From: an uncultured Acetatifactor sp.
GTDB lineage: Bacteria; Bacillota; Clostridia; Lachnospirales; Lachnospiraceae
NCBI GenBank assembly: GCA_947581865.1
Contig: CANPWA010000008.1
Coordinates: forward strand, 49,467-113,466
Length of the DNA stretch: 64,000 nucleotides
Reading direction: 5' to 3'
The notes under the pieces were generated by a model, which ran no database searches, was not told where the DNA came from, and saw only the letters and a list, made by a program, of their open reading frames with translations. Each line of letters begins with the position of its first letter. The first letter of the stretch is position 1. Of the stretch, positions 44,010-53,333 are shown one piece after another. Made by a program: the position numbers and the translations under genes.

Positions 44010-45001
44010 ATCTTCTTCGTGCCATACGCTTCCTCCGTCAAACGCCCGAAATACGTTTTACCCCCCCGGACATTCAGGCGATAATCTTTTTTGTATGTCA
44101 GCTGATGAATATATGCCCTTTCACTAAGTTTTTGATAGACTTTCTCATCACATTTCTGATTCCTTATCTCCTCAAGGAAATCAAAGACCCCCAGATTATT
44201 CACAGGTACTTTTGTGATCAGTGCCCTGAATTCCAAAATATCCTCAAACCCGAGACTCATCATACAATCCAGCAGCAAGTAACAAATAGGGATGTTTTCT
44301 TTCTTCCAATACTCCATGAGCATGTCGTAACAATAATCCATAAACGCACTGTTCTTTCCGCTTGCCAGAAGCCCCAATGACCACAGATCTTTGGACACCA
44401 CCCATTTCCTATGCCCGCCGTGCGATATGGAAAAAAAGCTGTAATCATATAGATCCTCCTGTAACGGCGCCGTCAGATAAAACGTGCTGTCCAACCATAT
44501 ACCGCCGTATCGTTTCAGCAGCGATATCCTTAAAATATCCGAGAAGTGTGCGATCGAGATCTTCCCTTCCCGGAATTTCTTCAATACATATTCCGGAATT
44601 TCCACATATTTGTCATAATTATTCTGATCCAGGACCACCACCGGATGCAGCCCCGCATTCCTCCGTACGCTTTCCATACATAGATTTACCGGATAAGGCG
44701 CATTTTCCTCTCCCTGCCACCAAAATACCCAAATGGTGGAGTTCTTCTGAATGGGATCCCCCGGATCAATATGACCCTTTTGCTTGTGATCGGATACGAT
44801 CCCGCCATAATGTTTCCGAAGATATGTTTTGCACACCTCATAACGCCTATAATGTGTCTTTTCATACAAGGATCTCATTCCCAGTCTCCGTACCAGCCCG
44901 TCTGCCAATGACCAAAAACCTAAAGATATTCCATACTGTAATAAAATCTTTTTCAACAAGACAATATTTGAAATTTCTTTTTTTACTACCGCAAGATTCA
45001 T
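44006..45001 (-). CDS. capsular polysaccharide glycosyltransferase (Caps_synth type) with G7 tract
   Basis: 331 residues. The region IWVFWWQGEENAPYPVNLCM and the DxD-like WLDSTFYLTAPL, with HFSDILRISLLKRYGGIW before it, match the Caps_synth/Gly_transf_sug type. The C-terminus contains LNVRGGKTYFGRL, where Arg-Gly-Gly is encoded by a seven-G run (44061-44067). The frame is intact as sequenced; a slip would change the last ~20 residues only. It transfers a sugar in repeat-unit assembly. Confidence 0.82.
   Translation of the reverse strand: MNLAVVKKEISNIVLLKKILLQYGISLGFWSLADGLVRRLGMRSLYEKTHYRRYEVCKTYLRKHYGGIVSDHKQKGHIDPGDPIQKNSTIWVFWWQGEENAPYPVNLCMESVRRNAGLHPVVVLDQNNYDKYVEIPEYVLKKFREGKISIAHFSDILRISLLKRYGGIWLDSTFYLTAPLQEDLYDYSFFSISHGGHRKWVVSKDLWSLGLLASGKNSAFMDYCYDMLMEYWKKENIPICYLLLDCMMSLGFEDILEFRALITKVPVNNLGVFDFLEEIRNQKCDEKVYQKLSERAYIHQLTYKKDYRLNVRGGKTYFGRLTEEAYGTKKI
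44061..44067 (-). repeat. G7 tract in the Caps_synth glycosyltransferase (frame intact)
   Basis: Seven G on the coding strand within the last ~20 codons. It is the only such run in the operon outside the acyltransferases. Confidence 0.85.
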
Positions 45002-45033
45002 AATATGTACTCCTTCGGAAATGATCTGTCTGA

Positions 45034-46116
45034 CTATTTCATAACATCTAATACCTTTTGAGCCGATACCATAAAGGTATAATTTTTCTTTTGATATTCA
45101 TTCAGCTCTCGGGGCATAGTTTGGCAGAGGTCAACTAAATCGATCAAACAGCTTTTCAATTCTTCCTCTTTACTGCAGTCAAAATATCTTGCCTGCTGCA
45201 TCAGCACCTCCGGTATGGATGCGGCATCGGAGGCAAGCACCGGGGTTCCGAAGGACAAAGCCTCCACCGGCGGCAGCCCAAAACCCTCATATTTAGAAGG
45301 GAATACAAAGCACAGCGCATGCCTGTATATCTGCGCCACCGCTTCGTCTTCCACAAATCCGGTCATGTGGATTTTGTTCCTTCCCGAATATTTTTTCAGC
45401 GTCTCTTCAATCTTCCATCCGGTTCTCCCCACCAGCACAAGCTCATAATCCACCTGTTCGGCGATCCGGGAATAGATCTCCAGCAAAAACTCCAGATTCT
45501 TTTTGGGCTCAAAGGTAGACAGCGCCATAATATACCGGTCGGGCAGCCCGTATTTGGTCTTTACCTCCTCAAAGGAAAGCTCGTCCGTGTGCATCCGGCC
45601 GGTCACGGCAGAATAGATGACATGGATCTTATCCGGATCACACCGCAGGATTTTGCTGATCCTTCCTTTGGAGAACTCTGACACCGTGATGATGCCCTCC
45701 GCATGCGCTGCCCCGCAAACTATGGCTGCCCTGCAATAAATCTTTTGCAGACCGGTGAAAGCGTACGCCGCGTCCCATGCCCCCATATCATGAATGGCGG
45801 AAAAGATCCCCCTGCGGCGAAACAATATGGGACCCGGAAACGCCAGAAACAAATACCTGTCCGCCCGGATTCCATATAAAGCGAGAGGCAGTACGACCTG
45901 GAAAAGTAATACTTTACTTCTGCAGTTGATCAGCTTTGCCTTCACCCTCTCCCCGTCAATAAACGGACAAAAAACAGGATAGATTTCCTCTTTAAAGATC
46001 AGTATGTAATTGTTCTCCCGATCGATTTTGAGCATCTCTTCCGTAATACATAATGCGTACCGCTCTATCCCGGTAATATGATACGCAAGAGATGTGAGAT
46101 CCACCGCTATGACCAT
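45034..46116 (-). CDS. glycosyltransferase family 4 (iv)
   Basis: 360 residues. It starts MVIAVDLTSLAYHITGIERYA, which is typical of mannosyl/rhamnosyl-type GT4 enzymes, and has YIMALSTFEPKKNLEFLLEI, LVLVGRTGWK and PSKYEGFGLPPVEALSFGTPV. The ATG overlaps the TAA of the dehydratase gene, so the two are coupled. With a GDP-sugar pathway next door, a GDP-heptose-derived donor is a reasonable guess. Confidence 0.88.
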   Translation of the reverse strand: MVIAVDLTSLAYHITGIERYALCITEEMLKIDRENNYILIFKEEIYPVFCPFIDGERVKAKLINCRSKVLLFQVVLPLALYGIRADRYLFLAFPGPILFRRRGIFSAIHDMGAWDAAYAFTGLQKIYCRAAIVCGAAHAEGIITVSEFSKGRISKILRCDPDKIHVIYSAVTGRMHTDELSFEEVKTKYGLPDRYIMALSTFEPKKNLEFLLEIYSRIAEQVDYELVLVGRTGWKIEETLKKYSGRNKIHMTGFVEDEAVAQIYRHALCFVFPSKYEGFGLPPVEALSFGTPVLASDAASIPEVLMQQARYFDCSKEEELKSCLIDLVDLCQTMPRELNEYQKKNYTFMVSAQKVLDVMK

Positions 46117-47081
46117 TATCTGCTTCTCCAATAGTCCAACATATCCGCGATCGTCTGTTCCATCGGGATACACTGCTTCCATCCGGTATCCCGCTTTAAC
46201 TTTGTCACATCCCCTACGATGATCTTCTCGTCCGTGGGTCTCAACAGCGCAGGATCCACCTCGATTTCAAACTCATGCCCTATCTGATGTTCGATCATCC
46301 TCACGATATCCTTCATCTGATAGACATATTCGGAGGAGATATTATAGACATCCCCGGGCGTGCCTTTTTCCGCCAGCAGCATCAGCGCACGGACCAGATC
46401 CCTCTGATCCATGATCGCCCTCCTGGTTTCCAGATTGCCCACCCGCAGCCGGAATGTTCCCGTCCGTTCCGCTTCCACCGCGCGGTATGTAAAATCGCTT
46501 GTCACATCGTTGACCTTCCGGGTGCCTGTGGAATTAAATATGCGTGCCCGGATACATCGGATATGATCATTCATGAAATACTGAAAGGAGATCAGATCCT
46601 GTCCCACTTTGCTCACTCCGTACGGATGGAGGGGATTCAGCTGTGCCGTCTCCTTTACATAAACCTGCTCTCCTTTAAGCCGGTTGAGTGTCTCTCCGTA
46701 CTCCGCACTGGAACAGGCTGTCACAACCATTGGGTCATATTTTGCGTCTACATATTTACGGGCTTTTTTAATTGCCTCATAAACCGCTATCGTGCCATTG
46801 ATATTGACGTCGATCGTCTCGGACGGGCTAACCCACGAAACGGTGGGATAGCTTTGGGCGGCGAGATGGTAGATCTGCTGCGGCAGATGATCCATGATCA
46901 ACTCGTCAATTTCCTGACCGTATCGGAGGTCACATTGTACAAAATGGACCGGGAGCTTTATCTGTTCAATATTTACCTTATTCTTGTGATAAATTCCAAA
47001 GACGGTATGCCCCTGTTCATACAGAAGCTCTACCATGTGGGAGCCGACCATGCCTCCCGCGCCTGTAACCAATACATTCAT
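46116..47081 (-). CDS. GDP-mannose 4,6-dehydratase-like SDR enzyme, possibly acting on GDP-heptose
   Basis: 321 residues, extended SDR. NAD(P)-binding VTGAGGMVGSHMVELL is at the N-terminus, with the catalytic set YHLAAQSYPTVSW, TACSSAEYGE and the YxxxK motif in HPYGVSKVGQD. C-terminal RARIFNSTGTRKVNDVTSDF and RRAIMDQRDLVRA follow the GMD pattern. It should dehydrate a GDP-hexose or GDP-heptose to the 4-keto-6-deoxy form. As the operon makes GDP-heptose and has no GDP-mannose maker, GDP-heptose is the likelier substrate, as for DmhA of Yersinia. No partner reductase gene is obvious. Confidence 0.8.
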   Translation of the reverse strand: MNVLVTGAGGMVGSHMVELLYEQGHTVFGIYHKNKVNIEQIKLPVHFVQCDLRYGQEIDELIMDHLPQQIYHLAAQSYPTVSWVSPSETIDVNINGTIAVYEAIKKARKYVDAKYDPMVVTACSSAEYGETLNRLKGEQVYVKETAQLNPLHPYGVSKVGQDLISFQYFMNDHIRCIRARIFNSTGTRKVNDVTSDFTYRAVEAERTGTFRLRVGNLETRRAIMDQRDLVRALMLLAEKGTPGDVYNISSEYVYQMKDIVRMIEHQIGHEFEIEVDPALLRPTDEKIIVGDVTKLKRDTGWKQCIPMEQTIADMLDYWRSR

Positions 47082-47845
47082 TTTACAGATTCCTCCTGCA
47101 CATTCCGGTATTTTAACACCAGCCTGAAAATCCCTATATCATCTATCAGATAACGCTTAAACAGTCTCCTCGGGTCATGCAATAGCCGATACAGCCATTC
47201 CATACCGATCCGGCTGACCCATTTGGGCGCCCGCTTCTGTTCTCCTGCAAGAAAATCGATGGTGCCTCCCACGGAGAAAGACATTGGGATCCGATAGATA
47301 TCTTTATTCTCATAAATGAAAATGTCCTGCTTGGGAACACCCATTCCCACAAACAACATATCCGCATGTGATTCCTTCAAGATCATATTGATCCTGCGCA
47401 TCTCTTCCGGATCCTTCTCGAACCCCGGGGGCGGGGAATACACTCCCGCAACTTTCAGCCCCGGATAGTCCTGCTGCAGCCTTTTCGCCGCTTTCAGGGC
47501 AACCCCGGGAGCCGCTCCCAGCAGGAAAACGGAATACCCCTTTTGAGCAGCAAGACGGCACAGAACCGGAACAAGATCGGAGCCGCATATTTTTTCTTTG
47601 AAAGGGCGTTTATAAAATCTTGATATCCACATCAGCGGATGACCGTCAACCAAAAGCAATTCACTTTGCTCACAGATCGTTCTGAAATAATCATCCTTCT
47701 CCATTCTCACGATCTGATCGGTATTCGGCGTGATCACATAACCGATCTTTCGCTGCAGGATACATTTTTCGATATGTGCTACCGCTTCCTCGAGAGTAAT
47801 GTTATCAATATAGGTATTCATGAATTTCTCGCGATGATATGGCAT
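47078..47845 (-). CDS. WecG/TagA/CpsF-family glycosyltransferase
   Basis: 255 residues, near the usual 240-250. The family blocks are YVITPNTDQIVRMEKDDYF, LLLVDGHPLMWISRFYKRPF, SVFLLGAAPGVA and MLFVGMGVPKQDIFIYEN. TagA-type enzymes add the second sugar to an undecaprenyl-PP-linked sugar, so this likely follows the initiating transferase at 49641. Of three possible starts the ATG at 47845 has the best site (GGGAGGA, seven bases). The stop overlaps the dehydratase start by four bases. Confidence 0.88.
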   Translation of the reverse strand: MPYHREKFMNTYIDNITLEEAVAHIEKCILQRKIGYVITPNTDQIVRMEKDDYFRTICEQSELLLVDGHPLMWISRFYKRPFKEKICGSDLVPVLCRLAAQKGYSVFLLGAAPGVALKAAKRLQQDYPGLKVAGVYSPPPGFEKDPEEMRRINMILKESHADMLFVGMGVPKQDIFIYENKDIYRIPMSFSVGGTIDFLAGEQKRAPKWVSRIGMEWLYRLLHDPRRLFKRYLIDDIGIFRLVLKYRNVQEESVK

Positions 47846-47901
47846 CGAACGATCCTCCCTGCAGATTTCTCTCATAGGTCCTTCTCCGGTCCGCATACAC
47901 G

Positions 47902-48549
47902 CTATCCGAAGAAACGCTCCTCCAACATCAGACACCAGCAATGATAGACCGGCAGATGCAGCTCCTGGACCATATAAGTCTCCGACTGCGGCGCTCTCAC
48001 GCACACATCAGCGATCTCCATCAGTCTGCTGTCTCCGGATCCGGTCAAGCCGATCACCTGCATCCCCATGGCTTTGGCAGTCGTCGCTGCATAAAGTATA
48101 TTTCTACTGTTTCCGGAGGTAGATATACCAAGAAACACATCTCCCGATTTTCCGAATCCCTTCACCTGCTGGGCAAAACACAGCATGGGATCACAGTCAT
48201 TCATATAGGCGGTGGACAAGGCCGGATGACCGCACAGCGCAATGGCGGGGAGTGCCCCCTGGAGATTTTCCGCAAGACGGGAACCCAGTTCTTCATCCAC
48301 GGTCTTTAGAGCATCCGCAAACCCGCTGTCGATTTTTCTGGGCATTTTAAATCCCTTCATCAGTTCACCGACGATATGTTCCGAATCCGCCGCGGATCCC
48401 CCGTTCCCGGCAACCAGCAGCTTCCCACCGTCCAAAAAAGATTGTTCCATGACCCTGTAGGCATCCTCTATATCCTGTCTGACCGCCGCCAGCTCCGGAT
48501 AGCGCTCCGTCAATAAATAAATCTGTCTCTGCAATGTCGCATCCAGCAT
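47902..48549 (-). CDS. gmhA: phosphoheptose isomerase GmhA
   Basis: 215 residues. SIS domain with GNGGSAADSEHIVGELMKGF near residue 48, ISTSGNSRNI, and the zinc-site C-terminal QELHLPVYHCWCLMLEERFF. It turns sedoheptulose-7-phosphate into D-glycero-D-manno-heptose-7-phosphate, the first step of the heptose route. The ATG at 48549 uses an AGGAG site that lies in the end of hddA. Confidence 0.9.
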   Translation of the reverse strand: MLDATLQRQIYLLTERYPELAAVRQDIEDAYRVMEQSFLDGGKLLVAGNGGSAADSEHIVGELMKGFKMPRKIDSGFADALKTVDEELGSRLAENLQGALPAIALCGHPALSTAYMNDCDPMLCFAQQVKGFGKSGDVFLGISTSGNSRNILYAATTAKAMGMQVIGLTGSGDSRLMEIADVCVRAPQSETYMVQELHLPVYHCWCLMLEERFFG

Positions 48550-48553
48550 CTTC

Positions 48554-49558
48554 TCAATTCTCCTTTGGTTCATACGCTTCCGGCGTATAATGAATCACTC
48601 TGGTGCCGCCTTCCTCAAAGCAAAAAGGGATGTGCATCAGATCGTGCATAGCTTCCCGGACGGCATCCTGCTTCCCCGGCGGGACATAAAAGATCAGAAA
48701 TCCTCCGCCGCCTGCGCCCAGCAGTTTGCCTCCCAGCGCCCCCGCTTTCCGTCCTTTTTCATAGAGAGCATCGATGCTGTCCGTGGATACCACCGCACCG
48801 GTCGTTCTCTTTAACCTCCAGGTGGTGTCCAGCAGGACGCCGAACTCATCCAGATCCCTTGTCTTGTCAACCAGGATCTGTTCCGCAGCATCCACCAGCC
48901 CGTACATCTGTTTCAGCCGGGCGGTATTATCCTGCCTCCCCAAGGCATTCGCCTTCTGTATCTCGGAGGAGAATCGGGTAAAACCGGTAAAAAACATGAG
49001 CAGGTTGTCATTGAGCTTTTTTTTACGTTCCGGGCTGATGATGACGGGCAGCACCTCAAATCCCTCGGCATTGAACAAGATCTTATTAAACCCTCCATAG
49101 GAAGCGGCAATCTGATCCTGCCAGCCGCCGGCTTCCTTGCACAGCACCCTTTCCAGATAGATTGCCTCCTGCGCCAGCTTTTTCTTATCCGCATATTTCC
49201 CCTTCAGGGCATAAAAGGCATTCAGCATGCCCACCGCAAAAGAGGAACTGGTGCCCAGCCCGGACCGGGCAGGAAGATCCGCCTCATAAGCAAGCCGTAT
49301 CTCGTGCATGTCCAGCATTTCCATGGCATTTCTTATGGCAGGATGCTGAATGTCACAGGTGTTTTTGACCCGTTCCGTTTTGGAGTACGTCAATTCCGTC
49401 GCATACTCAAAAAAACGGGGAAGATGGCGCACGTTCACATAACAATATTTGTCAAAGGTGGTGGAAAGCACCGCCCCCCGGTGATGTTTAAAATAATCTT
49501 CCATATCGGTTCCGCCCCCAAAAAAAGACATGCGGAAGGGAGTTTTTGTAATGACCAT
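48554..49558 (-). CDS. hddA: D-glycero-alpha-D-manno-heptose-7-phosphate kinase HddA
   Basis: 334 residues of the GHMP kinase family. It opens TKTPFRMSFFGGGTDMEDYF; the ATP loop is LPARSGLGTSSSFAVGML and the C-terminal GHMP block KLLGAGGGGFLIFYV. It phosphorylates the anomeric carbon to heptose-1,7-bisphosphate, the substrate of the GmhB half of the fused enzyme at 32000. Start at the ATG of the conserved motif, 49558. Coupled to gmhA. Confidence 0.9.
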   Translation of the reverse strand: MVITKTPFRMSFFGGGTDMEDYFKHHRGAVLSTTFDKYCYVNVRHLPRFFEYATELTYSKTERVKNTCDIQHPAIRNAMEMLDMHEIRLAYEADLPARSGLGTSSSFAVGMLNAFYALKGKYADKKKLAQEAIYLERVLCKEAGGWQDQIAASYGGFNKILFNAEGFEVLPVIISPERKKKLNDNLLMFFTGFTRFSSEIQKANALGRQDNTARLKQMYGLVDAAEQILVDKTRDLDEFGVLLDTTWRLKRTTGAVVSTDSIDALYEKGRKAGALGGKLLGAGGGGFLIFYVPPGKQDAVREAMHDLMHIPFCFEEGGTRVIHYTPEAYEPKEN

Positions 49559-49640
49559 ACTCTGACGTTCCTCTCTTGGCATTCTGTCTGTTTATCCTGC
49601 TGCCGGGTGTTCTGCCCGTCTGCCCCTTCCGGGTTTCCTT

Positions 49641-51089
49641 TCACATCGCCCCGTCTCTTCTAAATACCACTTTCAGGGTTTTCAACAGGATCATCACATC
49701 CAGTCCAATGCTCCAATTTTCTATGTATTCCGTATCCAGTCTTACCACTTCTTCAAAATCCGTAATGTTGCTTCTGCCGCTCACCTGCCACAATCCTGTC
49801 AGCCCGGGTCGGAAGGACAGCCTTGCACGATGGTGCAGTTCATAACGCTCCCACTCATCCACTGTGGGAGGCCGGGTCCCCACCAGACTCATGTCGCCCC
49901 GTAGAATGTTTAGCATCTGCGGAAACTCGTCAAGGCTGGTTTTTCTTAAAAAACTTCCGATTCCTTCTTTGACGGTTCCGTCCGGCAGTTTTCTGTTCCC
50001 GATGATCCTGGGATCGAAATCAAGTTTAAACATTCTGCCGCCGTCCACCCGATTCTGCTCCAGCAGATCTTTTTTCCGTTCTTCCGCATCCGGATACATT
50101 GTACGGAATTTATACATTTTGAACCGTTTCCCGTTTTTCCCCACCCGCTCTTGGGCGAAGAAGATCGGTCCGGGTGAACTGATATAGATGACCGGTCCGA
50201 AAATAATCAGTAAGATAAGGGTGATGATACATCCCAAAAAACCGCCGGCAATATCCATCATCCGCTTCAGGAGAAGTTCCGTGGAGCCGGCATAATTTAA
50301 ACTGGTGGTAACAACCGTATATTTCCCAAACCGCTCAATCTGTTGTTTATGCTCCCTGAACTCATCCGCTTCCGCAATGGAAACATGGATGATCACACCC
50401 ATTTTGTTGAGCTGTTCCACCAGCCCGCCCGGATAATCCTCTCTCAGATTGGAAGGAATAAATACCTCATCCACCCATTCCCGGCGGATATAATCCATCA
50501 TTTCGCGGCTGTCTGCCACCACCGGCACATTCCGTATGACCTGCCCCTTCAGGTCTGCGTCCGTGACCACTGCGCACACGGAATAGTAAGCGCTGTACTG
50601 TGTCTCAACGATATTCCGGATACATTCCTCTATCCTTGCCCTCGGCGCTATGATCAACAGCACCTTCGGGCTGTGGATCCTGCCCCGCTTCAGCCTGTTC
50701 TTCCAGAACGCCCTGACGGATACGGAGATCACCACATACAAAGACACCATCAGATAAAAGAAGATCCTGGAATATTCCTTTCCCCGCTGGGTCGAGAACA
50801 GATAGAGCAGCACCAGCCCTTCCAGCAGGAACACATGCCGCAGGGTAGCCGTAAATTCCTTTTGGATTCCCCGTTTTAATACATTTTTGAAGGAACCGGA
50901 GATAATGGCGATACAGAAATCCAGCAGAGTGACGACAATCGCCAGATTCAGGTATTCCGCATTCCCATAAGGTTTTTTCAGCCCGTGCCGGAATCCGTAA
51001 GCCAGAACAAACGCCAGATTCAGGCACAAAATGTCCAATATGATAAAGTCCAGATGCTTGATCCATCCTACCTTTTCTCTCTCGCTCAC
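49641..51089 (-). CDS. polyprenyl glycosylphosphotransferase (initiating sugar transferase)
   Basis: 482 residues. Four or five N-terminal membrane helices, a CoA-binding-like middle domain (KVLLIIAPRARIEECI), a further helix near 290 (GGFLGCIITLILLIIFG), then the catalytic C-terminal domain with RVGKNGKRFKMYKFRTMYPD, RKTSLDEFPQMLNILRGDMS and RPGLTGLWQVSGRS. It moves the first sugar-1-phosphate onto undecaprenyl phosphate and so starts each repeat unit. Confidence 0.95.
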   Translation of the reverse strand: MSEREKVGWIKHLDFIILDILCLNLAFVLAYGFRHGLKKPYGNAEYLNLAIVVTLLDFCIAIISGSFKNVLKRGIQKEFTATLRHVFLLEGLVLLYLFSTQRGKEYSRIFFYLMVSLYVVISVSVRAFWKNRLKRGRIHSPKVLLIIAPRARIEECIRNIVETQYSAYYSVCAVVTDADLKGQVIRNVPVVADSREMMDYIRREWVDEVFIPSNLREDYPGGLVEQLNKMGVIIHVSIAEADEFREHKQQIERFGKYTVVTTSLNYAGSTELLLKRMMDIAGGFLGCIITLILLIIFGPVIYISSPGPIFFAQERVGKNGKRFKMYKFRTMYPDAEERKKDLLEQNRVDGGRMFKLDFDPRIIGNRKLPDGTVKEGIGSFLRKTSLDEFPQMLNILRGDMSLVGTRPPTVDEWERYELHHRARLSFRPGLTGLWQVSGRSNITDFEEVVRLDTEYIENWSIGLDVMILLKTLKVVFRRDGAM

Positions 51090-51133
51090 GCCTGTCCCCT
51101 GTCTTTCTTCTCAAAGACGATCCGCCTTTGTCT

Positions 51134-53242
51134 CTACTTCCAGTTCATTCCAATACTGTCCAGATCATGGATTCTCTTCTCGTTCAACATCATGCCTGAG
51201 GACCTCGGATTCTTTCTCTTCGCGCGGATATTGGAGATCCACCTTCCCAGCTTTACTCCCTGCACACAGTAGGCTGCCGGGATCTCCAGGTTGCCGTGCT
51301 GCTCGTAATACTCCCGGGCAAGCCGGAACTTGACGTCCCAAAGCAGGGTATTTTCTCTCTCCCAGTTCATTCCCAGCGCATTTAGCTGTTCCACCTGCGC
51401 GGCAGATAAGGTTTCCATCCGCCTGACGCTGCCGGACATCCCGAATTTGATAGACTGCAGCCAGCTTCCCAGCGGGATATTGTCCTCTGTCACATATTTT
51501 GCCGGCACATCCAGATTGCCGTTGGTCCGGTAATATTCCTCTGCTGCCCGCAGATACCGGTTCCAGATATCACCGTTTTTGTCCCATATCATTCCCACCT
51601 TTTGCAAAAGCTGCTGCTGAGACTTGTTCAATACATAGTCGATGCCTTTTTTCTTTACCGCGCCCCTGAGATTACTGATCCACTTTCCCAAAGGGTATCC
51701 GCTCTCCGAGACATATCTGGCTTTCACATCCGCATTTCCGTATTTTTTATGGTAGGCAAGGAGTTCGGCATAACCCTCCTCCCAATTGTCTGTTCTGACA
51801 TTCCACACCATGCCGATAGCATTCAGCCTGTCAATCTTTTCCTCCGTGAGGCTGCCCGCAGCTTTTCCCTCATACACCCTCCGCTGGTTCTGCAGCCAGC
51901 TCCCCAGGGTAAGCCCCGTCCCGGTCACATACCTTTTGGGTACCTTTAGATTGCCATATTCATCGTAGTATTTTTTTGCCTCCCGGTAATAAATGTCCCA
52001 TGTGGCGGACAGATTGCGCTCCAGTCCTTCAAACAGTTCCCTGCACGGCTTCACTTCATCCATGAGCCGAAAACCGTTCCTAAACCGTTCCTTTTCTTCT
52101 CTTGTGCAGGGCATCCTTTCCAGCGCCCTCTCCAATTCGTCCCGCAGAGAGTCAATACAATACAGGCTCTCATAATTGTTGACAATATCAAAAATCACCG
52201 GATGAGCGTTTTTGCCCGCGGAAAGGGCGCGCCCGATCTGCTGCAGATACAGGATGGGGGAGACGGTAGGGCGCAGCAGGATCACGCCGTCAATGTCCTC
52301 CACATGAATGCCCTCGTTCAGCATATCGATACAATATAAAAGCTTTAGATGATCGCTGTTGTCTTTCTTAAAGCGTGTAAAATCTTCCGCCATCTCCGGG
52401 TTGTTATAATAGGCGGTATACACATGGGGTTCTTTGTCCACAAGCCCAAACCATTCCCGGATCTTTTCCTGCATCGCATCCATATGTTCCTTGTCCGCGC
52501 AGAAGACAATGTATTTCCCGTCTTTTTTGTGCATATACTTATAAAAGATCTTATCCAGCCCGTCCGCCTGTTCCAGGGCTCTGCGCAGCTTTTCCAGAAG
52601 GGCTTCGTTTTCAGCCAAAAGCCCTTTGTTTCCGGATGCCGACACCCTCCTGCGCCACCTTCTGTATTCTTCCTGATAAGAATACAGACTGGTCACATAG
52701 GTGGGGCTTGGGAGAATTCCTCTGACGATCGCTTCTCCCAATGTCATCTCGGAGGCAATGTGACCCTCGAATATTTCCTGGGCCATATCGCGTTGACCGT
52801 CCAGATAGCGGATATTTGTCGCGGACAAGCCTAGGATTCCCGCCCCAGGGTAAGTCTCCAGAAGCCTGCGGACACTTTTCCCCCATTCCGCCGCACCGCA
52901 GCGATGAAACTCATCCAGAACGATATAGTCCGGTCGGAGTGTATCTATCATTTCTTCGTCGGCGGTTAGCCTGCTGTAGGTGAGGAAGATAATATTCTGC
53001 AGGAAAGATTCCTTTCCCTCCCCCGCATCCCTGCACAAGTTTTCCAGCTGCGTGTGAAAGATATGTTCACTGGGAGCCAGCCAGCATATCCTTTGGTCGG
53101 GATGTTCCCTGGCAAGCTGAAAGGCAATATAGGATTTGCCGGTACCGGTAGGATGAATGACAGCAGCCTTTCGGGATGTCTCCATCAGACGGACTGCCGC
53201 CTCATATGCAGTTTGGTTGTGCGGATACAATAAAATTCCCAT
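51134..53242 (-). CDS. SF2 DEAD/DEAH-type helicase with four helicase-associated (HA) repeats
   Basis: 702 residues. Walker A in AVIHPTGTGKSYIAFQLA near residue 30, DEFH Walker B in YIVLDEFHRCG near 107, GLSATNIR, and motif VI in LYLQQIGRALSAGKN near 325. From ~415 four HA repeats follow, each W...YY..NGNL.VP-like then LG.WL (first words near 418, 483, 553, 622). HA domains bind DNA or RNA. It is the first gene after the invertible integrase cassette and precedes the initiating transferase. A role in the switch or in transcription of the operon is possible; a mobile-element origin is equally so. The ATG at 53242 has AGGGA seven bases upstream. Confidence 0.88.
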   Translation of the reverse strand: MGILLYPHNQTAYEAAVRLMETSRKAAVIHPTGTGKSYIAFQLAREHPDQRICWLAPSEHIFHTQLENLCRDAGEGKESFLQNIIFLTYSRLTADEEMIDTLRPDYIVLDEFHRCGAAEWGKSVRRLLETYPGAGILGLSATNIRYLDGQRDMAQEIFEGHIASEMTLGEAIVRGILPSPTYVTSLYSYQEEYRRWRRRVSASGNKGLLAENEALLEKLRRALEQADGLDKIFYKYMHKKDGKYIVFCADKEHMDAMQEKIREWFGLVDKEPHVYTAYYNNPEMAEDFTRFKKDNSDHLKLLYCIDMLNEGIHVEDIDGVILLRPTVSPILYLQQIGRALSAGKNAHPVIFDIVNNYESLYCIDSLRDELERALERMPCTREEKERFRNGFRLMDEVKPCRELFEGLERNLSATWDIYYREAKKYYDEYGNLKVPKRYVTGTGLTLGSWLQNQRRVYEGKAAGSLTEEKIDRLNAIGMVWNVRTDNWEEGYAELLAYHKKYGNADVKARYVSESGYPLGKWISNLRGAVKKKGIDYVLNKSQQQLLQKVGMIWDKNGDIWNRYLRAAEEYYRTNGNLDVPAKYVTEDNIPLGSWLQSIKFGMSGSVRRMETLSAAQVEQLNALGMNWERENTLLWDVKFRLAREYYEQHGNLEIPAAYCVQGVKLGRWISNIRAKRKNPRSSGMMLNEKRIHDLDSIGMNWK

Positions 53243-53283
53243 ACACATTCCCTGCTCATCGGATATACAGGAAGGTTCTGCGA

Positions 53284-53310
53284 TTTCGTAGATTATCTAA
53301 ATCCACGAAA
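53284..53310 (+). repeat. left 27-bp inverted repeat / core site
   Basis: Identical to the reverse complement of 54616-54642 over all 27 bases; the match stops at both ends. It is imperfectly palindromic (11-base arms, 5-base centre). Confidence 0.9.
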
Positions 53311-53333
53311 AAAGGATAACAGATATGACTGTG

